Program-made: the position numbers and the translations under genes
Notes under the pieces: generated by a model
Told to the model about the DNA's origin: nothing
The model's database searches: none
What the model saw: the letters and a program-made list of their open reading frames with translations, nothing else
Assembly: GCA_016706225.1 (NCBI GenBank)
Contig: JADJKB010000025.1
Location: 248,001-312,000 of the forward strand
DNA: 64,000 bases
Reading direction: 5' to 3'
Source of the DNA: Myxococcales bacterium
GTDB lineage: Bacteria > Myxococcota_A > Polyangia > Polyangiales > Polyangiaceae
In this document: one piece after another, positions 1 to 8,589 of the stretch
How the letters are laid out: each line of letters starts with the position of its first letter
Numbering within the stretch: the stretch's first letter is position 1

Positions 1-435
1 GTTTTCCCCGGCCAGCTCGCTCCCACCTTCGAGGCAGAGCAGGCGCACCCGGCCGCTCGCCACCACGCGCCCCTCGTCGTCGAGCACGCGCCCGTCCCAG
101 ACCTGGGTGCGGCGCCCGCGGGTGACAGGAGTTGCGCTGACGCGGAGCCGCCCGGCACGCGTCGCGCGCAGGAACGTCGAGTGGTTGTCGACGCCGACCA
201 CGACCTGTCCGTTCCTCGCCGCGGCCAATGCCGCGCCGGTAGAGCAGACGGTCTCGATGATGCCTGCGTACACTCCGCCGTGGATGATGCCGTAGGGCTG
301 AAGGTGCTCCGGTCCGACGGTCAGCTCGGCGCTCACCTCGTCCGCGGTGGCGAGGGTGAACGACAGTCCCATGCAGCGGTTCCAACCGCCGACAGCAGCG
401 TTGATGACAGCAGTGAAATCGTGCGGGTTAGACAT
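1..435 (-). CDS. PaaI-type hotdog thioesterase, 3' end off window
   Basis: Predicted cytoplasmic acyl-CoA thioesterase of the PaaI/YbgC hotdog superfamily; the substrate cannot be told from sequence. Reading from the ATG at 435, 145 residues are visible and the C-terminus lies beyond the window start. The family signature HGG is at residues 52-54 (YGIIHGGVYAG), followed by the usual helix with Glu61. The later strands, including a VGVDNHSTFLR segment near residue 80, fit the fold. Family members are usually about 140 residues, so only a few residues should be missing. It is separated from the ATPase operon by about 120 bases and is probably not part of it. Confidence 0.82.
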   Translation of the reverse strand, partial: MSNPHDFTAVINAAVGGWNRCMGLSFTLATADEVSAELTVGPEHLQPYGIIHGGVYAGIIETVCSTGAALAAARNGQVVVGVDNHSTFLRATRAGRLRVSATPVTRGRRTQVWDGRVLDDEGRVVASGRVRLLCLEGGSELAGEN

Positions 436-556
436 CGTGCTCGAGGCTAGCATCTGGCTCTGGTTGCGCTCGCCGTGGGGCCCGGAGGGTGTGTGCCGCC
501 CAGCTGCTGCGCCGCATACGTGCGCCGTCCGCTACCGCAGCGCACACCGAGCGCGG

Positions 557-1171
557 TCACGGCGGCCGGATCCGAACCCGGACCGCTTCTTCGAGCTCCT
601 CGGCGTCGAGGTGCTCGTCGATGGCCGTGAGGGCAGCGTCGATCTCCGGTAAGATGACGTCTTCCAGCGCGCGCGCGCGCCGCTCCGTGCGCCGGTAGTC
701 GCCGAGCAGAGTGGAGAGGTTGGCTCGTTCCCCCGCCAGCTCGACCGCCAACCGGGCGGCCTCCGCAAACCTTGCGGCCGCAGCCCGGGCCTCCGGCGAG
801 GGGTTGACCGGCGTGTGCCCGGGCTCGATCACTTCGTGGCGCGAGCCGAGCTCCACCAGCGTGCTCCCCACGAACACCTCCCGCGCGACGACCACCACCC
901 GAGGCCCGGGGGCGGGCGCGGCGAGCGCCCGGAGCTCGCTCACTCCATGCCGAGCGACGGCGCACCCGAGCGCTCGGCGTGCGGCGTTCATCACTTCGTC
1001 GAGGCGCGCCGCGAGGGCCTCGTAGCGGGGCAGCCGGCGCAGGAGCTCGCTGGCCAGCAGCACGCGTTTCTGGTCCAGAAAATCCCGGCCTTCGCCGACG
1101 AAGCGCCGCTCGTTGGCGAGCTCGAGACGCATCGAGCGGGTCGGCACGAGCTCTCGGTCGAGGGCCTTCAC
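557..1171 (-). CDS. atpD: V/A-type ATPase subunit D (central stalk)
   Basis: Subunit D forms the long coiled-coil rotor shaft inside the A3B3 head of V/A-type ATPases. The 204-residue product opens with the typical pattern of the family (a PTRSMRLELANERR-like first helix, then LLASELLRRL) and has a long heptad-rich N-terminal helix and a second helix near residues 140-190 (LLGDYRRTERRARALEDVILP). The length matches the usual 200-220 residues. It is the last gene of the nine-gene operon; its ATG at 1171 overlaps the stop of subunit B by four bases, which suggests translational coupling. Confidence 0.9.
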   Translation of the reverse strand: MKALDRELVPTRSMRLELANERRFVGEGRDFLDQKRVLLASELLRRLPRYEALAARLDEVMNAARRALGCAVARHGVSELRALAAPAPGPRVVVVAREVFVGSTLVELGSRHEVIEPGHTPVNPSPEARAAAARFAEAARLAVELAGERANLSTLLGDYRRTERRARALEDVILPEIDAALTAIDEHLDAEELEEAVRVRIRPP

Positions 1172-2553
1172 TCAGCCTCCGGGAGCAGGTACTTCTGGAT
1201 CTGTTGGGGACTCAACCGGTGCAGCTCGCTCACCGGCAGCGTGCGCAAGAGCTCCCAGCCGATCCGCATGCCTTGTTCGAGAGTCCGCGCCTCGGTTTGA
1301 TGTACGAGCTTCGTCTCGAACGCCTCGGCGAAGTCCAAGAAGCGCCGGTCGAGCGCCGGCAAACCCTCGACGCCGACGACGCTCGCGAGCATACGGACGT
1401 TCACCGCTCGGGCGTACGCGGCGTAGAGCTGTTGTGCGAGGCGCGGGTGGTCCTCGTGGGTGAGCCCCGCGCCGGTACCGTCTTTCATCAACCGCGAGAG
1501 GCTCGGCAGCACGCGGATCGGTGGATGAATGCCCTTTCGATCCAGCTCCGGGTCGAGCACGATCTGCCCCTCCGTGATGTATCCCGTCAGATCGGCAATC
1601 GGGTGGCTGATGTCACCGGCCGGCATGGTGAGCAGGACGAGCTCGGTCACGCTCCCCGGACTGCCCGCGAGGATGCCGGCGCGCTCGTAGAGACTCGCGA
1701 GATCCGAGTACATGTAACCAGGATAACCCTTGCGCGCTGGAACCTCACCGTGGCTGGCGGAGACCTCCCGCAGGGCCTCGCAGTAGTTGGTCATGTCGGT
1801 CATGACGACCAACACGTGTCGCCCTTCTTCGAAGGCGAGGTACTCCGCAGCGGTCAGGGCGTAGCGCGGCGCGAGCAAGCGCTGCGTGCTGGACTCGTTG
1901 GCCAGGTTGAGGAACAGAAGAGTGTGCTCGAGGGCGCCGCTGGCTTCGAGGGCGCGGCGGAACACCTCGGCGGTGTCGTGGGAAATCCCGATGCCCACGA
2001 ACACGATGGCAAAGTGCCCGCTCTCTTCACCCCGCAGTCGAGCGCGCACCGCGATCTCGGCCAGCAGGCGGTCGTGGGGTAGGCCGGCCACCGAGAACAG
2101 TGGGAGCTTCTGGCCGCGCACCAGGCTGTTGAGGAGGTCGATGGCCGACACACCGGTCTCGATGAACTCGTGAGGTTTCTTCCGGCGCGCCGGGTTGATG
2201 GCCAGACCATCGATGCGGTAGCTGCGAAGAGCTGGGATCGGTGGCCCGCGATCGATGGGCTGACCCACACCGCTGAGCACGCGCCCGAGCAACCGGGGCC
2301 CGACACCGAAGTGCAAGCGCGAGCCGTGCAGGCGAACACGGGTCGTCGGCAGAGAGAGGCCGCTCGTCGACTCCAGGACCTCCACGATCATGCCGGATTC
2401 GTCCAACGTCGCGACCCGACCCAGACGCGGTCGACCGTCGTCTCCGATGACTTCGACGGAGTCGTTGAGCCCAACGCGCACGTCTCGGCGAAGGGCGAGC
2501 AGCGGACCCTGGAGCCGATTGGCCACGCCGCTCACCGAGAGCTCAGCTCGCAT
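1168..2553 (-). CDS. atpB: V/A-type ATPase subunit B
   Basis: Non-catalytic nucleotide-binding subunit of the V1/A1 head, alternating with subunit A. The 461-residue length is normal for the family. It has the beta-barrel N-terminus, then LLGRVLSGVGQPIDRGPPIP, the region GVSAIDLLNSLVRGQKLPLF, and a degenerate P-loop (VAGLPHDRL), as expected for B subunits. A conserved stretch FVGIGI...EVFRRALEASGALE follows, then DMTNYCEALREVSA and the PGYMYSDLASLYERAG segment. The ATG at 2553 lies 11 bases inside the end of subunit A. Its position between A and D is the standard A-B-D order. Confidence 0.94.
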   Translation of the reverse strand: MRAELSVSGVANRLQGPLLALRRDVRVGLNDSVEVIGDDGRPRLGRVATLDESGMIVEVLESTSGLSLPTTRVRLHGSRLHFGVGPRLLGRVLSGVGQPIDRGPPIPALRSYRIDGLAINPARRKKPHEFIETGVSAIDLLNSLVRGQKLPLFSVAGLPHDRLLAEIAVRARLRGEESGHFAIVFVGIGISHDTAEVFRRALEASGALEHTLLFLNLANESSTQRLLAPRYALTAAEYLAFEEGRHVLVVMTDMTNYCEALREVSASHGEVPARKGYPGYMYSDLASLYERAGILAGSPGSVTELVLLTMPAGDISHPIADLTGYITEGQIVLDPELDRKGIHPPIRVLPSLSRLMKDGTGAGLTHEDHPRLAQQLYAAYARAVNVRMLASVVGVEGLPALDRRFLDFAEAFETKLVHQTEARTLEQGMRIGWELLRTLPVSELHRLSPQQIQKYLLPEAE

Positions 2554-4300
2554 GGGCGCGCTCCTCGACCAAGGCCGCCATCTGGGTCTCCAGGTCGCGC
2601 ATCAAGTCATCGAGGCCGGCCAAGTTCGCCTCTCCCACCTCCTCGCTCATGCGCAAGAGTCGTGTGTGCACGGGCAGCGTGCGGATGCGCTCCAGGCTAA
2701 CTCCCGCGCTCAACGCTCGCGACGCGAGCTCGGAGAATCCGAGCACCAGGGCCAGCATCTTCAACTGCCTGTTCGGCGAGCAGTGGGCGTCCACGGCCGA
2801 GAGCGCCGACTGGCGCAGAAATCCCTCGGCCACCAGATCGGCGCACAGGAGCGCGAGCTGCTGGCTCTCGGGCAGCGCGTCCTTGCCGACGATGCGCGCC
2901 ATGCGTGCCAGGCGCGCTTGTTCCTCGAGCAGTGCCAGGAGCCTGCGCCGATCACGCATCCAGTCCGGCGCGCCCGCGCTCTGCCACCACGATTGGACCA
3001 CCTCGGCGTCTGCGGAGTAGGACGACAGCGGGTGAATGGCCGGGTAGGTCCGCGCCTGAGCTCGCTCCGGATCGAGGCTCCACAGGCAGCGCACGTATCT
3101 CTGAGTGTGTTTGGTCACGGGTTCCGAGAAGTCACCGCCCGGTGGACTGATGGCTCCGATCAACGTGAGTGAGCCCTCGCGCCCACACAGTGTTCGGACG
3201 CGTCCCGCGCGCTCGTAGAACTCCGCGAGCCGGCTGCTCAAGTAGGCGGGGTAACCGCCCTCGGCGGGCAGCTCACCGAGGCGCCCGGAGATTTCTCGGA
3301 GCGCCTCCGCCCAGCGGCTGGTCGAATCCGCCATCAGTGCCACATCCAGGCCCTGATCACGGAAGTACTCGGCGACGGTGATGCCAGTGTAGATGCTCGC
3401 TTCGCGGGCCGCGACGGGCATGTTGGATGTGTTTGCGATGATCACCGTGCGTTCGAGCAGACGCCGTCCGGTGCGCGGATCGTCGAGCGCGGGGAACTCT
3501 TCGAGCACCTCCGCCATCTCGTTGCCGCGCTCGCCGCAGCCGATGTAGACCACGACGTCCGCGTCGCTCCACTTCGCCAGCGTCTGCTGCAACACCGTCT
3601 TGCCGGTGCCGAAGCCTCCCGGCAGCGCGGCGCGTCCGCCACGCGCCACCGGAAAGAGCGTGTCCAGGATGCGCTGGCCGGTGAGCATGGGTCGATCCGG
3701 CGGCAGCCGTTCGAGCACCGGCCGCGGCTCACGCACCGGCCAGCGATGCATGAGCGCGAGCTCGTGCCGCGCACCCGACGCCGAGCGCACCACGCCGATC
3801 GTCTCACGGTCGGAGTACTCGCCCGCGGGCGCCATGCGCTCCACGACCCCGGCGACGCCAGGTGGCGAGAGACACGTCTCCACCTCGCGTTCCTCGACGC
3901 GGATCGCACCGAGCCGAGCGCCAAGCCCGACTTCGTCGCCGACCTCGACCAGCGGGCTGAAGAGGTGGCGTCGCTCACCGGCCGAGCGCATCCCGGGCAC
4001 AACGAAGGCTTCATCGCGGGAGAGTGGACGCAAGAGGCCGTCGTAGATCCCCCCGAGTAGCCCCGGTCCGAGCTTCACGCTAAGCGGCAGCCGGGAGCGC
4101 GCGACTGGATCCCCCGGGGCCAACCCGCTGGTGTCGTCGTACACCTGCACCACGATCTCGTCGGCGTGGATCTGAATCACCTCGCCGAGTAGGCGTCCGG
4201 GGCCAGCCAAGACGGCCTCGTTCATCTGAAACGCATTTCGAGTGCGCGCCCTCAGCGCCGGGCCGCTGATCCACACGATGACGGCGTCGTGTTCGGTCAT
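2543..4300 (-). CDS. atpA: V/A-type ATPase catalytic subunit A
   Basis: Catalytic ATP-hydrolysing or ATP-synthesising subunit of the V/A-type ATPase head. The 585-residue protein has the expected length, including the A-specific non-homologous bulge (roughly residues 110-190). The Walker A motif GGFGTGKT lies at residues 228-235 and is intact, followed by the family segments GCGERGNEMAEVLEEFP and ADSTSRWAEALREISGRLGE and the PPGGDFSEPVT loop. The start ATG at 4300 overlaps the stop of subunit E by four bases. Whether the enzyme works as synthase or as ion pump cannot be decided from sequence. Confidence 0.95.
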   Translation of the reverse strand: MTEHDAVIVWISGPALRARTRNAFQMNEAVLAGPGRLLGEVIQIHADEIVVQVYDDTSGLAPGDPVARSRLPLSVKLGPGLLGGIYDGLLRPLSRDEAFVVPGMRSAGERRHLFSPLVEVGDEVGLGARLGAIRVEEREVETCLSPPGVAGVVERMAPAGEYSDRETIGVVRSASGARHELALMHRWPVREPRPVLERLPPDRPMLTGQRILDTLFPVARGGRAALPGGFGTGKTVLQQTLAKWSDADVVVYIGCGERGNEMAEVLEEFPALDDPRTGRRLLERTVIIANTSNMPVAAREASIYTGITVAEYFRDQGLDVALMADSTSRWAEALREISGRLGELPAEGGYPAYLSSRLAEFYERAGRVRTLCGREGSLTLIGAISPPGGDFSEPVTKHTQRYVRCLWSLDPERAQARTYPAIHPLSSYSADAEVVQSWWQSAGAPDWMRDRRRLLALLEEQARLARMARIVGKDALPESQQLALLCADLVAEGFLRQSALSAVDAHCSPNRQLKMLALVLGFSELASRALSAGVSLERIRTLPVHTRLLRMSEEVGEANLAGLDDLMRDLETQMAALVEERAHAS

Positions 4301-4920
4301 TGGGCCTCCGCCAAGATGGCGTCCACTTCTGCGAGCAGCCGACCTTCGACCTCCCCGCGGCGCGCCAGCAGGCCCAGGATCGTGCCATCGAGCACGGCAG
4401 AACGCGCGGCGACGCGCAGTCCGGCGACGATGCCGGCGTCGGGCTCGAGCTCGGGCGGCGAGCCAGCGTGACCCTCGATCTGCTTCGAAACCTCGGCGAG
4501 CTCAGCCGCTGGCAGTGCCGCCGGGTACGCGAGGCGCCATGGGCCCGCGGGGAGCCGCAGCATGGCGTCCGCGATCAACCCATCGATCCAGGCCCGACGA
4601 CTCGCGGCGTCGCGCCAGCGCTGGCAGAGGACGTCTTCCAATCGGCGCTCCCCTTCCGCGAGGGCGATGCGGTGCGCCCGTTGCGCATCGTGGCGGCGCA
4701 GGGTGTCCAGCTCGGCCTGCGCCTGCGCCAACGCCCGCAGGCTCCGCGCGCGGCACTCGACGACGGCCGCCCGCACCCGTTCGCGGGCCTCGCGACGGGC
4801 CTCGCGGCCGAGCGTTCGCGCATCGGCAGCCGCTCTCTCCCGGAGCTCGCCGAGCTGAGCGTCGCGGGCCGCCTGGATCAGCTCCAGAAACACCGCCGAG
4901 CGCGAGTCGCCGTCGGTCAT
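4297..4920 (-). CDS. atpE: V/A-type ATPase subunit E (peripheral stalk)
   Basis: Peripheral-stalk subunit that pairs with the G/H-type coiled coil to hold the A3B3 head. The 207-residue protein is divergent but has the right architecture: a charged helical N-terminal half (about residues 10-100, rich in Arg, Ala and Glu heptads) and a globular C-terminal half ending in a strand-helix pattern (VLDGTILGLLARRGEVEGRL). Assignment rests largely on this pattern plus its place between F and A, as in Thermus-type operons. ATGA overlaps occur at both ends. Confidence 0.8.
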   Translation of the reverse strand: MTDGDSRSAVFLELIQAARDAQLGELRERAAADARTLGREARREARERVRAAVVECRARSLRALAQAQAELDTLRRHDAQRAHRIALAEGERRLEDVLCQRWRDAASRRAWIDGLIADAMLRLPAGPWRLAYPAALPAAELAEVSKQIEGHAGSPPELEPDAGIVAGLRVAARSAVLDGTILGLLARRGEVEGRLLAEVDAILAEAQ

Positions 4921-5213
4921 GGCGCGATCCCGAGCGTACGCCGCACGTGGTTGGCAAAGTCCGGCGGTGCGAGCTCGCTTCGTGCGCTGCCGACGCCTAC
5001 CACTCGGGCAGCGCCCGGTGTTGCCACCAACCGGTGTGCGAGCTCGGCGGTGACGATCACGACGGCCGCGTCCCGTGCCGCTTGGACCACCGCCCGGGCA
5101 TCCGCAGCGTCGCTGCCCAGCGTCTCGATTCCGGCCAGCCCAAAACCCAACGCCGTGACCTCGTCCCCGAAGAACACGACTCGTCCGTCCGGTGCTCCGA
5201 CCATGGCGTTCAC
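4917..5213 (-). CDS. atpF: V/A-type ATPase subunit F
   Basis: Small central-stalk subunit with a Rossmann-like fold that sits on subunit D. The 98-residue product fits the usual 95-110 residues and begins with the typical pattern for family F: FFGDEVTALGFGLAGIETLG, then a central strand VVIVTAELAHRL. It lies between K and E, with ATG-TGA overlaps on both sides (four bases each). Confidence 0.86.
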   Translation of the reverse strand: MNAMVGAPDGRVVFFGDEVTALGFGLAGIETLGSDAADARAVVQAARDAAVVIVTAELAHRLVATPGAARVVGVGSARSELAPPDFANHVRRTLGIAP

Positions 5214-5548
5214 CCCAGGCGATTCAGGATCAAGATGGAGATGATCAGACCGTAGATGGCGATGCCTTCGGCCAGACCGACGAGCACGAGGGTGCGCCCG
5301 AACAGCTCCGGTTTCTCCGCCAGCACACCGATGGCCGCGCTGGCGACCCGTGCGACCGCGTACGCGGCGGCCGCCGAGCTGACCGCCGTTGCCGCCGCCG
5401 CTGCGACGAACGCCCAGCGCGCCAGGTTGGCGTCCACCGCGAGGGTTTCCGCTTGGGCCGCCTGTGCCGGCGCCGCAAACGCGAGCAGGCTGGACACGAC
5501 AGCGAGGACGAGGGCCACGACCAAGATCCGCAATACGGGCTGTGTCAA
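5210..5548 (-). CDS. atpK: V/A-type ATPase proteolipid subunit K (c-ring)
   Basis: Membrane rotor (c-ring) subunit. The 112-residue protein has a hydrophobic signal-like N-terminal segment ending near AAPAQAAQA (residues 25-33), then two transmembrane helices (about 44-75 and 85-109). The ion-binding carboxylate is Glu94 in GLAEGIAIYG of the second helix. A processed signal-like leader is also known in Thermus-type proteolipids. There is a single hairpin, not the doubled hairpin of some V-type proteolipids. Ion selectivity (H+ or Na+) is not obvious from the residues around Glu94. Confidence 0.88.
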   Translation of the reverse strand: MTQPVLRILVVALVLAVVSSLLAFAAPAQAAQAETLAVDANLARWAFVAAAAATAVSSAAAAYAVARVASAAIGVLAEKPELFGRTLVLVGLAEGIAIYGLIISILILNRLG

Positions 5549-7350
5549 TGCTCAGCTCCCATCATGGCCCCGTCAGGGGCAGGTGGATGAAGTGGGACGA
5601 AGGGGCGTCCTTCGCCCTGCAAGAAGCGCACGAAGAATTCGAACAACACCAGGCGAGTGGTCTGGATCCCGACCACCAGGCCCTCGAGCACGAGCACCAA
5701 GGCGTTGCCCAGCAGCAAGACCACGGCGCCGCCGTAGTGCCCCGCGGCCTGACTCAGGTCGACGATGGCGAGACACAGCCCAGCATGCGCGAGGGCGAAC
5801 GCGCCAACGCGCGCGAACGAGACCGTGTTCACTCCGAGCTGAAGGCTGCGCTCCACGAGCCCTGCCGCCGCCGACGCCATGACTCGCAGACGCCCGCGCT
5901 TCGCAACGAGCGCGGGCACGAGGACGTGACAGATCGCGCTCGCCGCTGCGAACCACAAGGCCTCGCGGCGGAGGAGGCTCGCGAGCAGTGCCACGTACGA
6001 CAACGCCAACGTGCCGTCGCTCACGAGCCACGCACCGAGGTTGCGCCGCCAAACGGCCTCCACGGCCGAGAGCACGAAACCCGCCGTGAGCACCAACGCA
6101 CCGAGCACGACCGACGCCGCGAGCACGGTCAGCGGCGAGGAGAGTGGGTGCAGCCACAGCGCGGGCACGATGCCTTCGAGGCCGAACACACTGCCGAACA
6201 AAAGCCCGAACACGACGGCTGCGAGACCGCCGAAGATCAGCATGCCGAGCGCCGGAAAACGCCGGCGGAGGGCGAAGCCGACCAGGATCAGCACCAGACC
6301 TTGTCCGACGTCGGCGAACATGAAACCGAACAACAGCGGCCCCAGCAGGACCAACACCACGCTGGGGTCGGCCTCGTAGAGGGCGGGGGTGCCCAAGAGC
6401 TTCGCCACGGCCTCGAAGGGTTTCACCCAGGGCAGGTTCCTCAAGATCACGGGCGGTGTGGAGGGCGGCTCAGGAAAGCGAACCATCGCGTGCACGCCAG
6501 CCGCGTCGAAGATCCGGTGCATTGCCGGCGTGTCGAGCTCGCTGGTCCAGCCCGTGACCAGGGCGAAGTGGCGGGTGTGGCCGAGCTCGGGCACGTGGGT
6601 CAGGAACCACTCGAGCCGGTGCACGTTCGCCAGATGTTTGGCGAGCTCGTGAGACCGCGAGAGCTCGGCGAGCTCCCGGTCGACGTCCGACAGCTCTCTG
6701 TCGAGCCGCGCCAGCTCGAGGCCCAGCGATTGGCGGCTGATGTGCTCGGGCAGCTCGACGCGGTGTGCCTCGCACTGTTCGAGCGCCAAGACGACGGTGG
6801 CGAGCTCCGAGCGTGGAGCGAGCACCGTCATGAAGACATGGTCATCCGTCCGGGTGCTGCGCAGCATGGCGTGCGGCAGTTCGGGCAGGCGCCCATTGCT
6901 CGCCGTCACCCAGAGGCGCCCTTCGAGCATGGGTCCGGCGTCGGCGACGGCTGCGAGGTCCGAGAGGGCCGTGTCGGACGTGGCATCGAGCTCCGCGAGC
7001 AATGCGAGCTCGCGCCGCGTGGCCGCGAGCTGCTCCTTGTGCTCAATCACGGCTTGCGCCGCGAGCTGCCAGGCCTCGAGCGCGACCAAGGAATTGGCCA
7101 GCACGGCATCCGGTGGGCCGCGCGGTGGCCGCAGGCGGAAGTTCGGCCGTGGCCAGTGCTCGGAATAGCGGCGGAGCAGGGTGTGAAACGCGTCCAGCTC
7201 TTGGCGTGGCTCGCGCTTCGGCAATGCCAGGTCCGCTTCGGCCTCGAGCTGCACCACTCCGGTGGCGGCCAGGGCTTCCACGGTTCGCGCCAGCTCGTCC
7301 GAGGGGGTCAGCACCTCGAACCAGCGTGCGGGGCTGGGTCTCAGGCCCAT
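5545..7350 (-). CDS. atpI: V/A-type ATPase subunit I (stator, a-subunit like)
   Basis: Membrane stator subunit that forms the ion channel against the c-ring. The start is chosen at ATG 7350 (protein MGLRPSPARWFEV), giving 601 residues: it has a GGAGG run eight bases upstream and overlaps the stop of subunit C by ten bases. A longer frame reaching 7635 only reads through subunit C in another frame. The N-terminal half is cytosolic and helical (about 1-310). The C-terminal half has seven or eight transmembrane segments, including the conserved FGFMFADVGQGLVLIL region. Length is close to the usual 600-660. Confidence 0.9.
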   Translation of the reverse strand: MGLRPSPARWFEVLTPSDELARTVEALAATGVVQLEAEADLALPKREPRQELDAFHTLLRRYSEHWPRPNFRLRPPRGPPDAVLANSLVALEAWQLAAQAVIEHKEQLAATRRELALLAELDATSDTALSDLAAVADAGPMLEGRLWVTASNGRLPELPHAMLRSTRTDDHVFMTVLAPRSELATVVLALEQCEAHRVELPEHISRQSLGLELARLDRELSDVDRELAELSRSHELAKHLANVHRLEWFLTHVPELGHTRHFALVTGWTSELDTPAMHRIFDAAGVHAMVRFPEPPSTPPVILRNLPWVKPFEAVAKLLGTPALYEADPSVVLVLLGPLLFGFMFADVGQGLVLILVGFALRRRFPALGMLIFGGLAAVVFGLLFGSVFGLEGIVPALWLHPLSSPLTVLAASVVLGALVLTAGFVLSAVEAVWRRNLGAWLVSDGTLALSYVALLASLLRREALWFAAASAICHVLVPALVAKRGRLRVMASAAAGLVERSLQLGVNTVSFARVGAFALAHAGLCLAIVDLSQAAGHYGGAVVLLLGNALVLVLEGLVVGIQTTRLVLFEFFVRFLQGEGRPFVPLHPPAPDGAMMGAEH

Positions 7351-8012
7351 GCCACTTGCCTCCATGCAGGTGCAATCGAGGTGCGCAGCAGGAGCTCCGC
7401 GCGCAGCCGCTCGAGCTCGAGCAGCGTCAGCCCGAGGTGAGCGAACACCGCAACGGGCGTCGCCGGGCGGCGTCGGAGCAGACGTTCGAGGGTGATGGAC
7501 AGCTTGGCGCGCAGCGTCCACCCGTTCTGCTCGACGCTCGTATCGCGCATCTCCTTCAAGTGGTCCCGGACCACGGTCGATAGTGGGTCGAGCTCGCCGG
7601 GGCGCGGGCACAGCCCTCGGAATTGTCGGAACCACTCCCGGCTCGCGCCGGGTCCGGCCGGCACTGGGCTCGCCGCGATCCAGTCAGCGCCCGCCGCACC
7701 CGACTCCAGGCGCTCCAGCAGCGGTAACCAGCGAACGAAACGAACTGCGTTGCTCCAGTCTGGTGGGACCCAGTCGGCGACCTCGTCCGTGTGCGCGGCG
7801 TAGGCGGTGAGCAGCAGCTGTTCGACCTTCCCGGCGTCGGTGTCGTGGGTCACGGAGTGAACGAAGCGGGCGAGGGGAGTGACGCTCGCTGCCTCGAGAA
7901 ATCGCTCCACTCCGTGGCTGCCCGCCAGGCGGTCCCATGCAGCGCGCGACAGCCGCTCGGCGTTTCGTGCTTGGAGCCGGGCTTGTGTGTACAGAAAGCG
8001 TGGACTGGTCAT
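7341..8012 (-). CDS. atpC: V/A-type ATPase subunit C-like protein
   Basis: Probable subunit C (AC39/Vma6 family), the funnel that links the central shaft to the c-ring. The 223-residue product starts MTSPRFLYTQARLQARNAERL, which fits the family opening (an aromatic near the start, then A-R-x-R-A). It is helical throughout, but shorter and more divergent than the usual 320-350 residues of archaeal C subunits. The identification therefore leans on its position between the G/H-like and I genes and on the absence of any other C candidate. Its ATG overlaps the upstream stop by four bases. Confidence 0.65.
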   Translation of the reverse strand: MTSPRFLYTQARLQARNAERLSRAAWDRLAGSHGVERFLEAASVTPLARFVHSVTHDTDAGKVEQLLLTAYAAHTDEVADWVPPDWSNAVRFVRWLPLLERLESGAAGADWIAASPVPAGPGASREWFRQFRGLCPRPGELDPLSTVVRDHLKEMRDTSVEQNGWTLRAKLSITLERLLRRRPATPVAVFAHLGLTLLELERLRAELLLRTSIAPAWRQVAWA

Positions 8013-8347
8013 CGCGCGCCTCCGAGCAGCCAGTCCGCCACGCGCTCGGCTGCGCGTCCCACGACGCTCGGGTCCGCGCTGCGGCGGCTCAGTTGCCGCA
8101 GCGCATCCGCCTCCTCGGCGCGAAGCTCCGCGACTCGACGTTCGATGGCAACGCTGGTTCCGGCGTGGAGGCGCGTCACACGTTGAGCCGTTCGCTCGCG
8201 AATGGCCCGTGTTTGCTCGCGGGCGCCGGCGAGCTCGGCTTCTGCCTCCTGACGGGCGCGCTCTACCGCCGCGTCGGCGTCGCGCTCAGCCTGCAGCACC
8301 GCCTCGATGTGCTCCCCCTCATCGTTGGGTGGGGCGACTTTGCGCAT
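8009..8347 (-). CDS. V/A-type ATPase subunit G/H-like coiled coil
   Basis: First gene of the ATPase operon. The 112-residue protein is almost one continuous amphipathic helix (about residues 12-85; AERDADAAVERARQEAEAEL) with strong Ala/Glu/Arg heptads and no signal or membrane segment, as in the G/H (NtpF) peripheral-stalk subunit that pairs with subunit E. Sequence identity to known G subunits cannot be judged by eye because of its low complexity. The operon position and length support the call. The promoter should lie in the divergent gap just upstream. Confidence 0.65.
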   Translation of the reverse strand: MRKVAPPNDEGEHIEAVLQAERDADAAVERARQEAEAELAGAREQTRAIRERTAQRVTRLHAGTSVAIERRVAELRAEEADALRQLSRRSADPSVVGRAAERVADWLLGGAR

Positions 8348-8375
8348 GACACTGCAAGAAAATCAGCAACCTGCG

Positions 8376-8395
8376 TGCCATGTGCACAGGTGGCA
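8376..8395. promoter_or_regulatory. Imperfect inverted repeat in the divergent ATPase/hemerythrin gap
   Basis: A TGCCA...TGGCA inverted repeat flanks a self-complementary TGTGCACA core, about 30 bases upstream of the first ATPase gene, in the only non-coding gap from which the operon can be transcribed (8348-8589). The arms are not symmetric around the core, so this is only a possible operator. No clear -35/-10 or sigma-54 motif was found in the gap. Confidence 0.2.
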
Positions 8396-8589
8396 TGACC
8401 CGGCGCGGATCGGCGCATCCCGGACGCCTGGCCCGCACCGGCTGCGCCGCACGCGGCCGCTTCCGCAGGGATTTCGCGAACGGCCCTAGAAACGTCTGCC
8501 ACGAGGGTCACTGGCTGAAACGGGGGCAATTTTTCTGCCTTCCGCGATTCCCCGGGGGCAATGTGTGCGAAATCGAGCATGCTCGGCCC

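Noticed and set aside
5389..7440. 683-residue plus-strand ORF opposite the ATPase subunits I and K
   Set aside because: It is antisense to recognised subunits, has no family match and reads as His/Gln/Arg-rich low-quality sequence; a mirror of the GC-rich codons.
7351..7635. N-terminal extension of ATPase subunit I
   Set aside because: These codons overlap subunit C in another frame and the product is not family-like; ATG 7350 has a good ribosome-binding site.
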